64,000 nucleotides of DNA, from assembly GCA_023953905.1 (NCBI GenBank), contig JAMLJA010000005.1, forward strand, positions 62,001-126,000, given 5' to 3'. The notes under the pieces were generated by a model that had not been told where the DNA came from, did not search any database, and saw only the letters and a list, made by a program, of their open reading frames with translations. Origin of the DNA: Rhizobiaceae bacterium. GTDB taxonomy: Bacteria > Pseudomonadota > Alphaproteobacteria > Rhizobiales > Rhizobiaceae. Of the stretch, positions 44,176 to 53,683 are shown piece by piece. A program made the translations under genes and the position numbers. The number at the start of each line of letters is the position of its first letter. The first letter of the stretch is position 1.

Positions 44176-44407
44176 TGTGGCCTCCAATGCAACATAAGGT
44201 GATTCTCATCCGACACTAACATGAACCACTCGGGTCGGCTTGCCATGTCGGTCAGGACTCGGGTGAGATCGTCGCTGTCGTTTTGGCTGGATTCCAATGC
44301 CTGCCCGGTGTAACAGGCCCCACCAGTCATCCTGTTGCCTCATTTGCGCAACAGTTAGCCAATGACACCGGCCGGGTGGGCGGCCGACGGGATCGTAAGA
44401 GGTATTC

Positions 44408-45043
44408 ATGACGATGAACGGATTGCACCGCGCGGCGGCTCCTCTCTCGGCGTTCATTGCCGGAGTGGCATCACTCGTTGCTATTGGAACTGCGCCGGCC
44501 GCTGCACAGCAGCAACAAGTGCCAAATGGCTGGTTCAAGGCATGCACCAAGCAGGAAGAAGTCGATATCTGCAACGTCCAGAACATTATCGTTGCCGATA
44601 GTGGACAGCTTGTGACGGGCGTCAGTCTGATCGAGCTTAAGGGCAAGGTGAATCGCAAGGTGTTTCAGGTTACCGTGCCAACCGGTCGTCTGGTGCCTCC
44701 CGGCATCGGATTGCAGATCGATGGCGGCAAGGCGCAGAAGCTCGATTACGTCATTTGCTTCCCGGACCGCTGTGTGGCCGAGGTGCCGTTGGGCGATCAG
44801 CTCGTTGCCTCCTTCAAGAAAGGCGGCGAACTTACGCTGACATCCGTGAACTTCCAGAACCAGCAGAACCCGGTAAAGGTGTCGCTCAACGGCTTTACCA
44901 GCGCCTATGATGGTGCGCCGTTGCAGCAGGCGGATATCGAGGATCGCCAGAAGAAGCTTCAGGAGTTCGTGAAGAAGAACGACGAGGACTTCGCCAAAAA
45001 GCTCAAGGAAGAACAGGAAAAGGCCAAGGCGGCCGGCAACTGA
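44408..45043 (+). CDS. ialB: Invasion associated locus B (IalB) family protein
   Basis: 211 residues. Signal peptide to about residue 33 (ending APAAA), then the IalB fold: GWFKACTKQEEVDICNVQNI with a conserved Cys pair, and DYVICFPDRCVAEVP with a second pair. C-terminal 35 residues are a Lys/Glu-rich coiled tail. IalB proteins are periplasmic or envelope-associated; in Bartonella one aids erythrocyte invasion, but most free-living rhizobia carry copies of unknown role. AGAGG precedes the ATG. A terminator follows at 45126-45153. Confidence 0.9.
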   Translation: MTMNGLHRAAAPLSAFIAGVASLVAIGTAPAAAQQQQVPNGWFKACTKQEEVDICNVQNIIVADSGQLVTGVSLIELKGKVNRKVFQVTVPTGRLVPPGIGLQIDGGKAQKLDYVICFPDRCVAEVPLGDQLVASFKKGGELTLTSVNFQNQQNPVKVSLNGFTSAYDGAPLQQADIEDRQKKLQEFVKKNDEDFAKKLKEEQEKAKAAGN

Positions 45044-45125
45044 CCGACTTCGCCTGAGCCTGTTCTGTGCGATCCGGTTCACCATTCTAATTTGGCCGGA
45101 TCACGTTAGATTTCATTCTTCAGCC

Positions 45126-45163
45126 AGCCCCGACGCCATCAGGTCTCGGGGCTGTTCTGTTTT
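45126..45163 (+). terminator. Terminator of ialB
   Basis: Stem AGCCCCGA/TCGGGGCT with an inner GAC...GTC pairing, followed by a T-rich GTTCTGTTTT tail. Confidence 0.75.
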
Positions 45164-45518
45164 CAGGTTGCCCCTGAACGACTCAACCGGGCCTCGCTGA
45201 ACTTTTCCGAAAGCCCAACGCGCCGCTCCACGAGCGCCACCAGGCCGATTCGGCCCAGCATCACATCTGCCTGCGTTCAGGTCGCTGTCTCGGCGTCAAG
45301 GGCATTGCTGACGTGTGCTGATCCTCTATGGCACCAACATCGCGCGACAGCATCAGCAACCCTCCAGCACATCGCTGACGGCACGACATGGCGCGAGTCT
45401 GCTCTGCGTAGACCCGGAGCAGGATGATTGTCCGTGTGATCGATCAAACGCGCCTGCGGCCGCCTATCCGATGAATAGGCGATGGATTGCAAAACGGTCA
45501 GTAAGTCTTTGATTTGTC
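45164..45518. other. Gene-free stretch between ialB terminator and tRNA-Glu
   Basis: No frame resembles a gene. One small hairpin GCCTAT/ATAGGC (about 45462-45481), just past the tRNA 3' end on the minus strand, could aid tRNA transcript termination. Otherwise nothing recognisable. Confidence 0.5.
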
Positions 45519-45594
45519 TGGTACGCCCAACGGGACTCGAACCCGTGTTTCCGCCGTGAAAGGGCGGCGTCCTAGACCGCTAGACGATGGGCGC
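45519..45594 (-). tRNA. tRNA-Glu (anticodon UUC)
   Basis: 76 nt including an encoded CCA. The acceptor stem starts GCGCCCA with a G1-U72 pair, the D-arm is TCTAGCGGTCTAGGAC, the anticodon stem CCGCC/GGCGG encloses loop CTTTCAC giving UUC, and the T-loop is GGTTCGAGTC. All three arms pair well. Confidence 0.97.
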
Positions 45595-45666
45595 TCAGAC
45601 AGCCGGGCTTATAGTCAGCTTGTGTTCACCCGGCAACCCATTGCGAAGATAATTCTTCTACTTTTT

Positions 45667-46836
45667 TCAGGCCTTTCGACGACGGCAGCGCCAATTCCAA
45701 TCGCGCTCGGGTCCAATGTCCACGTGAACCGATTCCGTATGGCAATAAGTACCGACGCCACCCCGACCAGGCAGGGCTCTCGCGAAGTTTGCCAACTCCC
45801 ACTTGGTCACGCCAGCGACCTGGATATCCGCGGCCGCGCAATACATGTGCTGGGAGCGGCTCGCTCCTCGTACACGGCGATTATAGCTTGGGCTGCGATA
45901 GCCCGACGTCACCACAACCTTGCGTCCGAAGTGATTCTCGATCTGGCGCAACATCTTGACCAGACCCGGCTTGAGGCAGGCGACATCTACCTTTTCGGTT
46001 TGCTTCAACAGTCCGTTCGGCGCGAGACGCGCCATGCCGGCAGCGGAGGCAACGCGAACGACGGGATACATGTCATCTTCATTGAGATCGACGTCGCTGT
46101 TGTCGTCGAGGCCCGATTTCCGCTTGATTTCAAACAGGGCGCCCTTGCGGACGCCGGGCAACGCATCGCTGCCGTAGGACCCGCTGATGACAGCGCGGGA
46201 GATTTCCGCCTGCTCCTTTGCATCCGCGGCTGCAAGCTTGACGGGCTTCTCGGTCGCCTTCTTCTCTTGTGCCTTGACGGGTGGTGTGGCTGCGAGCTTT
46301 TCCGTCTTCGTCAATGCGGGCGAGGTGGCAGCTGAAGCCTGATTGGTCGAGAAGAGAGAGGCAAGGAACCCCCGCTTCTTTTCCGACGGAGCGTCAAGCG
46401 CAGGATCGCGTGCCGTCATGACCTGCTCGACGACCGGGGAGGGCGAAGCAGTGAGAATCTGCTCAGCCTTGACCCTTTTGGTTGTGTCTTCTCCAACTTT
46501 TTCGGCTTCGGCGGACTTTGCCTCGGGCAAAGGCTTGGCTGTCGCTTCTGCTTGGGCAGCAGCAGCCGCTTCTTCAGCCGGTTCAACCGGATTGTTGCTC
46601 GGCAGATAGGCCACCTGATCGGGCAGGGACGAGTCGCTGTCTCGCGCGTCACTGAACAAGGCAGGCTCGGCGGACTTGACCGACACTGCGCCCGTGTCAT
46701 CCGCCACGTTGAGATTTGTCAGACCGAAACTTGCCTGGCTGTCAGGCGAAGTCGAACAGGACGCCACAAAAAGGCATCCGGCTGCGCTCAATGCGCGTAC
46801 GAGGGTCTTCGTGGAGCGCGATCGCACCAGATCCAA
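45667..46836 (-). CDS. Lipoprotein with M15/DUF882-type peptidase domain
   Basis: 389 residues, with TTG as best start (GGGGAAG upstream). Signal peptide ends in lipobox VASC (about Cys27). An Ala/Lys/Glu-rich disordered region of about 170 residues precedes a C-terminal D,D-carboxypeptidase-like domain: SGYRSPSYNRRVRG, then SQHMYCAAADIQV and VHVDIG supply the zinc-binding His/Asp/His. Likely trims or binds peptidoglycan cross-bridges. Resembles proteins of YcbK/DUF882 type. The long linker suggests reach from the outer membrane into the cell wall. Confidence 0.85.
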   Translation of the reverse strand: MDLVRSRSTKTLVRALSAAGCLFVASCSTSPDSQASFGLTNLNVADDTGAVSVKSAEPALFSDARDSDSSLPDQVAYLPSNNPVEPAEEAAAAAQAEATAKPLPEAKSAEAEKVGEDTTKRVKAEQILTASPSPVVEQVMTARDPALDAPSEKKRGFLASLFSTNQASAATSPALTKTEKLAATPPVKAQEKKATEKPVKLAAADAKEQAEISRAVISGSYGSDALPGVRKGALFEIKRKSGLDDNSDVDLNEDDMYPVVRVASAAGMARLAPNGLLKQTEKVDVACLKPGLVKMLRQIENHFGRKVVVTSGYRSPSYNRRVRGASRSQHMYCAAADIQVAGVTKWELANFARALPGRGGVGTYCHTESVHVDIGPERDWNWRCRRRKA

Positions 46837-47095
46837 AATCGCTTCCCCTTTACTGCGCCACAGTCAAACGACGACCGTCAGCTCTGGCATTCAAACCCGG
46901 CGCGATGCGTCCGGACAGAATCCTTGAAACAAAGAAAACAAGCCCCAGGATGCGGGCTATGGCTCAAATGCGGCCAGAACAAGTTTTCGTGACACCTTTT
47001 CGCCCGGATCGGGTCACCGCGTCAACGGCAACGGGAAAATCGCATGTCGCGTACCTGTGGCGATATCATCGCCAACCAGTCTGCGAATCTCCAAG

Positions 47096-48928
47096 TCAGA
47101 CGCGAACCTTGACGTATGTACCCGGTGCATCTCCGAGCGATTTCGACGCTGGTGGCAATTTGCGTGCTGGTACCCGCGAATTGTCCTTTTCCTCGATCCA
47201 TTGGTGCCAATGAACCCACCATGAGCCGGGTGTCTCGACGGCGCGTGCCACCCAGTCGTCGAACTCGCCTTCGGGCTTGCCGTCTGTCCAATACTGGTAC
47301 TTTTTGGATGCGACGGGATTGACCACGCCGGCTATGTGGCCCGATCCGGCCATCACATAATCGACCTTGCCGCCAAAATATTTGCAGCCCAGGAAAACGG
47401 AGCGCGCTGGAGCGATATGGTCTTCCCGCGCAGCGAGATTGTAGACCGGAATCGTGATCTCGCTGAGCGAGATGTTCTGGCCCGCCAGTTCCATGCGGCC
47501 CTGGGAAAGATTGTTCTGAAGGTAGCAATTCCGCAGATAGAAGGAATGATTGGCAGCTGCCATCCTTGTCGAATCGGCGTTCCAGTAGAGCAGATCGAAC
47601 GGAAGGGGAGCCTTTCCGCGCATATAGTTGTTCACGACATAGGGCCAGATAAGGTCACCTGACCGGAGCATGTTGAAGGCGGTCGCCATTTTGGTGCCGT
47701 CCAGATAGCCCTTGGCGCCCATCGATTGCTCAAGCGCTGTAACCTGATCTTCATCCACGAAGATCTTGAGGTCGCCCGCAAACGTGAAATCCACCTGCGT
47801 GGTGAAGAACGTAACCGACTTGATGCGGTCCTCACGCTCCTTGGCGAACAACGCCAGCGCTGCGGCCAGTAGCGTTCCGCCCACACAATAGCCAATGGCA
47901 TTTATCTCGCGTTCTCCCGTCGTTTTCTCCACGACGTCGAGCGCAAACTGGAGACCTTCGCGAATGTAGGCTTCCCAGCCTTTGCGCCCGTGCCGCTCAT
48001 CCGGGTTGACCCATGAGATGACAAAGACCGTGTGCCCTTGCTCAACGGCCCAGCGTATGAAGGATTTTTCAGGGTTGAGGTCGAGAATGTAGAACTTGTT
48101 GATCCAGGGCGGACAGATCAGCAGCGGGCGTTTCAGGACATCCGGCGTTGAGGGCGCGTACTGGATGATTTCAGCAAGCGCGCTGCGCGCCACGACCTTG
48201 CCCGGCGTGGTGGCAATATTCTTGCCGACCTCGAATCGCGAATAATCAGACTGGCGAAGCTTGAGATCGCCTTTTCCAGCCTGAATATCCTCGGCCAGCA
48301 TGCGCATTCCGCGCACCAGATTCTCTCCATTGGAGGAGATCGTCTCGCGAAACAGCTCGGGATTGGTGAGAATGAAGTTCGACGGCGAAATGGCATCGGA
48401 CAGTTGCTTCACATAGAAGCTCGCCTTCTGCTTGGTGCGGTCATCGAGCTGCGCGTGGGTCACAAGATCACCGGCCCACTGCGAGGTCACGAGATAGGCC
48501 TGCTTCAGAAAGTCGAAGAACGCGTTCTTGCCCCATTCGGGGTCATTAAACCTTTTGTCGCCGCGCTCTGGCGCGATGGCATTCTGATCGGGATGGTCGC
48601 CGTTCTGCGCACGCTGAATCGCTGAATTCCAAACACCCATGTACCCGGCAAAAAGTCGCGTCTGCGCCTCCAGTGCCCGCGACGGATCGGAAAGCCAGTA
48701 TTCTGTGAGCTTGGAAAACGTCTTGACCATGTCGGTCATGGGCTCAGCGACGCTGTCGCGAACCTCGCCATTTTCCCTCGGGCCGACCCAAGCGGACGCC
48801 GCGCGGCCAGCCTCTTCCACCATTCGCGCCAGATTTATCGCGAACTTCTCCGGATCCTTGACGAGGTATTGCTCAATGGCCGACTCGTTCTTGGTGTCCG
48901 TTTCGTTCGATGCGGTAGTGTCCGGCAT
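47096..48928 (-). CDS. phaC: Class I poly(3-hydroxyalkanoate) polymerase
   Basis: 610 residues from MPDTTASNET (ATG 48928, GGGAGGATCAG upstream). Lipase-like box GYCVGG with nucleophile Cys348, catalytic Asp in AAREDHIAPA and His in GSGHIAGVVNP, all intact. Polymerises hydroxyacyl-CoA into PHA storage granules, with short-chain preference typical of class I. No phaA, phaB or phasin gene is adjacent. Longer starts up to 49012 are less likely because they would run into the divergent promoter region of the next gene. Confidence 0.96.
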   Translation of the reverse strand: MPDTTASNETDTKNESAIEQYLVKDPEKFAINLARMVEEAGRAASAWVGPRENGEVRDSVAEPMTDMVKTFSKLTEYWLSDPSRALEAQTRLFAGYMGVWNSAIQRAQNGDHPDQNAIAPERGDKRFNDPEWGKNAFFDFLKQAYLVTSQWAGDLVTHAQLDDRTKQKASFYVKQLSDAISPSNFILTNPELFRETISSNGENLVRGMRMLAEDIQAGKGDLKLRQSDYSRFEVGKNIATTPGKVVARSALAEIIQYAPSTPDVLKRPLLICPPWINKFYILDLNPEKSFIRWAVEQGHTVFVISWVNPDERHGRKGWEAYIREGLQFALDVVEKTTGEREINAIGYCVGGTLLAAALALFAKEREDRIKSVTFFTTQVDFTFAGDLKIFVDEDQVTALEQSMGAKGYLDGTKMATAFNMLRSGDLIWPYVVNNYMRGKAPLPFDLLYWNADSTRMAAANHSFYLRNCYLQNNLSQGRMELAGQNISLSEITIPVYNLAAREDHIAPARSVFLGCKYFGGKVDYVMAGSGHIAGVVNPVASKKYQYWTDGKPEGEFDDWVARAVETPGSWWVHWHQWIEEKDNSRVPARKLPPASKSLGDAPGTYVKVRV

Positions 48929-49023
48929 CGTCGCGCTGATCCTCCCTGGACATTTTTCTTGACATGATAACATGCGAGCTTCGACAAGGTCTAACGCATT
49001 GGACCGCCACATGAAGCAAAATT

Positions 49024-49410
49024 ATGAAACCTCGCGCTGACATAACCACCAAATCGGCATGGTCACGAGCGGCCGAACTATGTGGGCTGGGCATTGTTTT
49101 TATGCTGGCCGCCTGCACTTCCAATATTAATGAGGGCGTCGGCCCACCGACCACGGTGCCCTCACTCAGCGGCTCTGCGCCCCAGAACACGGGGACCTAT
49201 CCCAATCTGAATATCCGCCCGCAGGTCGCGGCAAATCAGATAACTGCCGAGCAACGCGCATCCGCCGGTGCCCGCCTCAATGCGGCGACCCAGTCGGCAC
49301 AGCGTGGCGCGAGTACGCCCGCCATGTCGGCGCAGGAGCAGGCACGTCTGAAAAAACTTGCCGACGACAAAGGTGCTTCTGTGCTTGCCGAAATCGAAGG
49401 ACAGCAGTGA
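49024..49410 (+). CDS. Small hypothetical lipoprotein
   Basis: 128 residues with a signal peptide of about 30 residues and lipobox LAAC. The mature part is Thr/Ser/Pro-rich then Ala/Gln-rich with helical end (MSAQEQARLKKLADDKGASV). Recurrent hypothetical protein near the aminotransferase gene in related genomes as far as I recall, function unknown. Divergent from phaC, with a 95-base gap. Followed by the aminotransferase after 69 bases, so possibly co-transcribed. Confidence 0.7.
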   Translation: MKPRADITTKSAWSRAAELCGLGIVFMLAACTSNINEGVGPPTTVPSLSGSAPQNTGTYPNLNIRPQVAANQITAEQRASAGARLNAATQSAQRGASTPAMSAQEQARLKKLADDKGASVLAEIEGQQ

Positions 49411-49479
49411 TCCTATCGACCCGGCTTGCGAATGGGTGTATAGGCGCCCGCATTCCCGACACTCCCGCGCCCGGTTTCG

Positions 49480-50706
49480 ATGATGGAAGAATTTCACAAG
49501 GTCCGCCGCCTGCCGCCTTATGTTTTTGAGCAGGTCAATCGACTGAAGGCATCCGCCCGAGCTCGTGGCGCCGACATCATCGATCTGGGAATGGGTAATC
49601 CGGATCTGCCAACGCCAAAGACGATCGTCGACAAACTGTGCGAGGTCGTTCGCGATCCACGCACGCACCGATACTCGTCCTCTCGTGGCATTCCCGGATT
49701 GAGACGCGCCCAAGCGAACTATTACGGGCGCCGTTTTGGCGTAAAACTCGACCCCGAAACCCAGATCGTTGCAACGCTAGGCTCGAAAGAGGGCTTTGCG
49801 AACATGGCGCAGGCCATTACGGCGCCGGGTGACGTGGTTCTGTGTCCGAATCCGACCTATCCAATTCATGCGTTCGGCTTCATCATGTCGGGCGGCGTCA
49901 TTCGCTCGATGCAGGTGGAACCTGACGACAATTTTATCCCGGCTCTGGAGCGCGGAATCCGTCATTCGATTCCGAAACCGCTGGCACTTATCCTCAACTA
50001 TCCTTCGAACCCGACGGCTCTCGTTGCAAGCCTCGATTTCTACAAGGACGTCGTGGCTTACGCCCGTAAGAACGACATCATTATCCTGTCGGATCTTGCC
50101 TATTCGGAGATCTACTTCGATGGAAATCCGCCTCCTTCGGTTCTGCAGGTGCCAGGCGCCATGGATGTGGCGGTCGAGTTCACCTCAATGTCGAAGACGT
50201 TTTCGATGCCGGGATGGCGCATGGGATTCGCGGTCGGCAACGAGCGGCTCATCTCTGCTCTGTCGCGCGTCAAATCATATCTCGATTATGGCGCATTCAC
50301 GCCGATTCAGGTGGCAGCGTCCGCAGCTTTGAATGGCGATGGCTCGGATATCGAAGAGGTGCGCTCGATCTACCACAGGCGTCGCGATGTCATGGTGGAG
50401 TCCTTCGGCCGTGCAGGCTGGAATATTCCCGCGCCGGCTGCATCGATGTTCGCGTGGGCGCCGATTCCCGAGCAGTTCAAGCATCTGGGTTCGCTTGAAT
50501 TTTCGAAGCTGCTGATCGAACACGCCGATGTCGCTGTGGCCCCCGGTATCGGCTTCGGTGAATATGGCGATGACTATGTTCGCGTGGCGCTCGTCGAGAA
50601 TGAGCACCGCATCCGACAGGCAGCACGCAGCATCAAGAAGTTTATCGCAATGTCGGACAAGCAGCCGAACAACGTCGTTCCTCTTGCCACGCGACGCGGC
50701 GCCTAA
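49480..50706 (+). CDS. Class I PLP aminotransferase (AlaC / LL-diaminopimelate aminotransferase-like)
   Basis: 408 residues, with MEEFHKVRRLPPYVFEQVN and IIDLGMGNPDLPTP at the start. PLP-binding Lys in SMSKTFSMPGWRMGF, plus NYPSNPTA and DLAYSEIYFDG. This branch is annotated variously as AlaC, aspartate aminotransferase or LL-DAP aminotransferase. It sits 43 bases upstream of hom, which favours a role in aspartate-family or alanine nitrogen transfer, but the substrate is unproven. Either of two adjacent ATG codons could start it. Confidence 0.9.
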   Translation: MMEEFHKVRRLPPYVFEQVNRLKASARARGADIIDLGMGNPDLPTPKTIVDKLCEVVRDPRTHRYSSSRGIPGLRRAQANYYGRRFGVKLDPETQIVATLGSKEGFANMAQAITAPGDVVLCPNPTYPIHAFGFIMSGGVIRSMQVEPDDNFIPALERGIRHSIPKPLALILNYPSNPTALVASLDFYKDVVAYARKNDIIILSDLAYSEIYFDGNPPPSVLQVPGAMDVAVEFTSMSKTFSMPGWRMGFAVGNERLISALSRVKSYLDYGAFTPIQVAASAALNGDGSDIEEVRSIYHRRRDVMVESFGRAGWNIPAPAASMFAWAPIPEQFKHLGSLEFSKLLIEHADVAVAPGIGFGEYGDDYVRVALVENEHRIRQAARSIKKFIAMSDKQPNNVVPLATRRGA

Positions 50707-50749
50707 AAGACCCAATACGAATATCGAATAGAAGAGGGGCGCGGACGCG

Positions 50750-52063
50750 ATGGCGGATGCTTTGCGGGTGGGAATAGCCGGTCTCGGCACGGTTGGAAGC
50801 TCGGTGGCTCGGCTGCTGGGCGAGAAGTCGGCCGAACTGACGCGCCAATGCGGGCGATCTCTCGTCGTGACCGCAGTTTCCGCGCGTGACCGCACGCGCG
50901 ATCGTGGAGTCGATCTGTCCGGTGCCGCTTGGTTCGAGAATCCCGTCGAGATGGCCCGCAAGGGCGAGATCGACGTGTTCGTCGAGCTCATCGGTGGCGA
51001 TGAAGGCGCTCCGCGCGAGGCTGTGAAGACGGCGCTGGAAGCGGGCAAACACGTGGTGACTGCCAATAAGGCGCTGCTCTCAAAGCATGGCGTCTCACTC
51101 GCGGAAGTCGCTGAAAAGAAGGGCGTGCTGCTCAATTATGAAGCCGCCGTCGCGGGCGGTATTCCCGTGATCAAGACAATGCGCGAGGCATTGGCAGGCA
51201 ACACGGTCAACCGTGTTTTCGGAATCATGAATGGCACCTGCAACTACATCCTGACCCGGATGGAGAGTGAAGGAATTTCGTTCGAAGCCTGCCTGGCTGA
51301 CGCCCAGCGCCTTGGCTATGCAGAGGCCGACCCGACCTTCGACATCGAAGGCAACGATACCGCTCACAAGCTCTCGATTCTCACCAGCCTGGCGTTCGGA
51401 TGCAAGATTTCTGCCGCTGACATCTATCTCGAGGGCATTTCAAACATCACGCAGGCCGATATTCGTGCAGCTTCTGCGCTTGGCTATCGCATAAAGCTGT
51501 TGGGCGTGGCTCAGAGAACTGAAAGTGGAATTGAACAGCGCGTCCATCCGACCATGGTTCCGACCGCCTCGGTGATCGCTCAGGTGCACGGCGTCACCAA
51601 TGCTGTCGCGATAGAAACCGACATTCTCGGTGAGTTGCTTTTGTCCGGCCCCGGAGCTGGCGGCAATGCGACCGCCTCAGCCGTGATTGGCGACATCGCC
51701 GATATCGCAAAGAGCCGGCCGGGCTTCCAGCATGGTCCGGTGTTCGGTAGGCCGGCAAAGGAACTCTCGCCATACAGGAAAGCGCAGATGCGCAGCCATG
51801 CAGGTGGCTATTTCATCCGATTGACGGTGCATGACAGGATTGGCGTCTTTGCTGCCATTGCCAAGCGCATGGCCGATAACGACATTTCGCTAGAATCCAT
51901 CGTTCAGCACGCTGATGGCGCGCTTGCCAAGGATCAGAAGACTGTGGTGCTCGTCACGGCAGAGACGACCGAAGCCGCTGTCCGCAAGGCCGTGGACGGG
52001 GTGACGAAAGATGGGCATTTGACCGACAAGGCTCAGGTCATAAGGATCGAGCGGGCAGGCTGA
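50750..52063 (+). CDS. hom: Homoserine dehydrogenase
   Basis: 437 residues. N-terminal NAD(P) site GIAGLGTVGSSVARLLG, catalytic region KALLSKHG and NGTCNYILTRME, ADPTFDIEGNDTAHKL and KLLGVAQ in the middle. The C-terminal ACT domain (GGYFIRLTVHDRIGVFAAIAKR) suggests threonine feedback. Reduces aspartate-4-semialdehyde to homoserine for threonine and methionine. GAGGGG lies before the ATG. Confidence 0.97.
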   Translation: MADALRVGIAGLGTVGSSVARLLGEKSAELTRQCGRSLVVTAVSARDRTRDRGVDLSGAAWFENPVEMARKGEIDVFVELIGGDEGAPREAVKTALEAGKHVVTANKALLSKHGVSLAEVAEKKGVLLNYEAAVAGGIPVIKTMREALAGNTVNRVFGIMNGTCNYILTRMESEGISFEACLADAQRLGYAEADPTFDIEGNDTAHKLSILTSLAFGCKISAADIYLEGISNITQADIRAASALGYRIKLLGVAQRTESGIEQRVHPTMVPTASVIAQVHGVTNAVAIETDILGELLLSGPGAGGNATASAVIGDIADIAKSRPGFQHGPVFGRPAKELSPYRKAQMRSHAGGYFIRLTVHDRIGVFAAIAKRMADNDISLESIVQHADGALAKDQKTVVLVTAETTEAAVRKAVDGVTKDGHLTDKAQVIRIERAG

Positions 52064-52183
52064 TTTCAGGCTGCGTTCAACTATGATTGCAAGCTTGCCG
52101 ACTTCAACCGATCTAGTTGAGGCGGCTGACTTGCAGTTGTCACGATGCTTTGACAGAAGCAGGCTGCGGTTATCAGACAGGAA

Positions 52184-53200
52184 TTGACTATGGACGCTCC
52201 GAACAGATTTGCCGACATGCCAATAAGCGGTGGTCTTGACCGCATCCTGACGATCGAACTCGTTCGCGTCACGGAGCGCGCGGCCGTGGCTGCGGCTCGC
52301 CTGCGGGGACGCGGAGATGAAATGGCTGCTGATCAGGCCGCTGTCGACGCCATGCGCTCTGAATTGAACCGCCTGCCGATTCGCGGGACAGTTGTGATCG
52401 GCGAAGGCGAGCGCGACGAGGCGCCCATGCTTTATATCGGTGAAGAAGTTGGGACGGGCGAGGGGCCAGCCGTCGATATCGCGCTCGACCCGCTCGAGGG
52501 CACTACGATCTGCGCAAAGAACCTTCCGAACGCTTTGGCGGTTGTCGCAATTGCGGAAAAGGGCAGTCTGCTGAATGCTCCCGATGTGTATATGGACAAG
52601 ATCGCCATCGGGCCGGGTTATCCCGCGGGTACTGTGGATCTGGATCTTTCGCCTGCTGAGAATATTGAGAGGCTGGCCAAGGCCAAGGGTGTTTTGGTCG
52701 ATGAGATCACAGCGTGTATCCTTGATCGTCCGCGTCACGAGAAGCTGATCGAAGCCGTTCGCGCGACAGGCGCAGCAATCCGGCTGATCGGCGATGGCGA
52801 TGTAGCAGGCGTCATCCACACGACCGATCCGGCTGAAACCGGCATCGATATCTACATCGGCTCGGGTGGCGCACCCGAAGGCGTTCTGGCTGCCGCCGCA
52901 CTACGCTGTATCGGCGGTCAGATGCAGGGCCGGCTGATCCTCGACACGCCTGAAAAAGTCGCCCGCGCCGCCCGTATGGGAATTGAAGATCCTTCTCGTG
53001 TGTATCAGGCCGAAGACATGGCCAAGGGTGACGTGCTCTTTGCCGCGACCGGCGTCACGGACGGAAATATGCTTGCGGGCGTCAAGTTCGGAAAGGATTC
53101 GATCCGAACTCATACGATTGTGTTGCGCTCATCAACCCGCACGGTTCGAGAGATTAAGGCGCGCCATCAGGACATGGACAAATTCGGCCCCGAATCCTGA
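52184..53200 (+). CDS. glpX: Class II fructose-1,6-bisphosphatase
   Basis: 338 residues. GlpX motifs: IGEGERDEAPMLYIGEEVG, DIALDPLEGTT (metal and phosphate binding) and DIYIGSGGAPEGVLAAAAL. Hydrolyses fructose-1,6-bisphosphate in gluconeogenesis. The hom-glpX order is conserved in Rhizobiales, usually followed by recJ; recJ is absent here, and a stand-alone Lrp-type domain follows instead. Confidence 0.96.
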   Translation: MTMDAPNRFADMPISGGLDRILTIELVRVTERAAVAAARLRGRGDEMAADQAAVDAMRSELNRLPIRGTVVIGEGERDEAPMLYIGEEVGTGEGPAVDIALDPLEGTTICAKNLPNALAVVAIAEKGSLLNAPDVYMDKIAIGPGYPAGTVDLDLSPAENIERLAKAKGVLVDEITACILDRPRHEKLIEAVRATGAAIRLIGDGDVAGVIHTTDPAETGIDIYIGSGGAPEGVLAAAALRCIGGQMQGRLILDTPEKVARAARMGIEDPSRVYQAEDMAKGDVLFAATGVTDGNMLAGVKFGKDSIRTHTIVLRSSTRTVREIKARHQDMDKFGPES

Positions 53201-53287
53201 TTTGCGTATGTGGCGACCCGATCCGATCGCCTTGAAACCGGCTGCCCCATCTGCGAGAAACCTGCAGGGCAAAGCGATGGTGCGTTC

Positions 53288-53527
53288 ATGAAAGTCTTTT
53301 TCGTTCAGATCAAATGCGAACTCGGCAAGAGCTACGAGGTGGCAAGCGCTCTCGCCGACGCTGAAATCGCTTCGGAAATCTATTCCACTGCGGGGAGCTT
53401 CGATCTTCTGGCCAAGTTCTATGTTGATGACGATCAGGTCGACATTGGTCATTTCGTCAATGAACGCGTGCAGGTCATTCCGCACATCAAGGACACATAT
53501 ACGATCGTCACCTATCGTGCGTTTTGA
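53288..53527 (+). CDS. Stand-alone Lrp/AsnC ligand-binding (RAM) domain
   Basis: 79 residues, an alpha/beta RAM fold (MKVFFVQIKCELGKSYEVAS, TAGSFDLLAKFYVD, HFVNERVQVIPHIKDTYTIV) without the helix-turn-helix of full Lrp proteins. Such mini-proteins can form dimers or higher rings binding amino acids, and might modulate full-length regulators. No SD-perfect alternative start adds a DNA-binding region. Located 87 bases after glpX. Confidence 0.85.
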   Translation: MKVFFVQIKCELGKSYEVASALADAEIASEIYSTAGSFDLLAKFYVDDDQVDIGHFVNERVQVIPHIKDTYTIVTYRAF

Positions 53528-53683
53528 GTGCACTCTTTGGGCTCACTGAGCTCATTAATCCGCCAAACTGTCGACTTTCTAGGCAAAAACGCCTCGATTC
53601 TGGCTCTTGAAGCCTCAACCATCTAAATGCTCTTGCATTTCTCTCAGGAGGCCGTTGAATAGACGGCACAGGGGAGACTTTGA

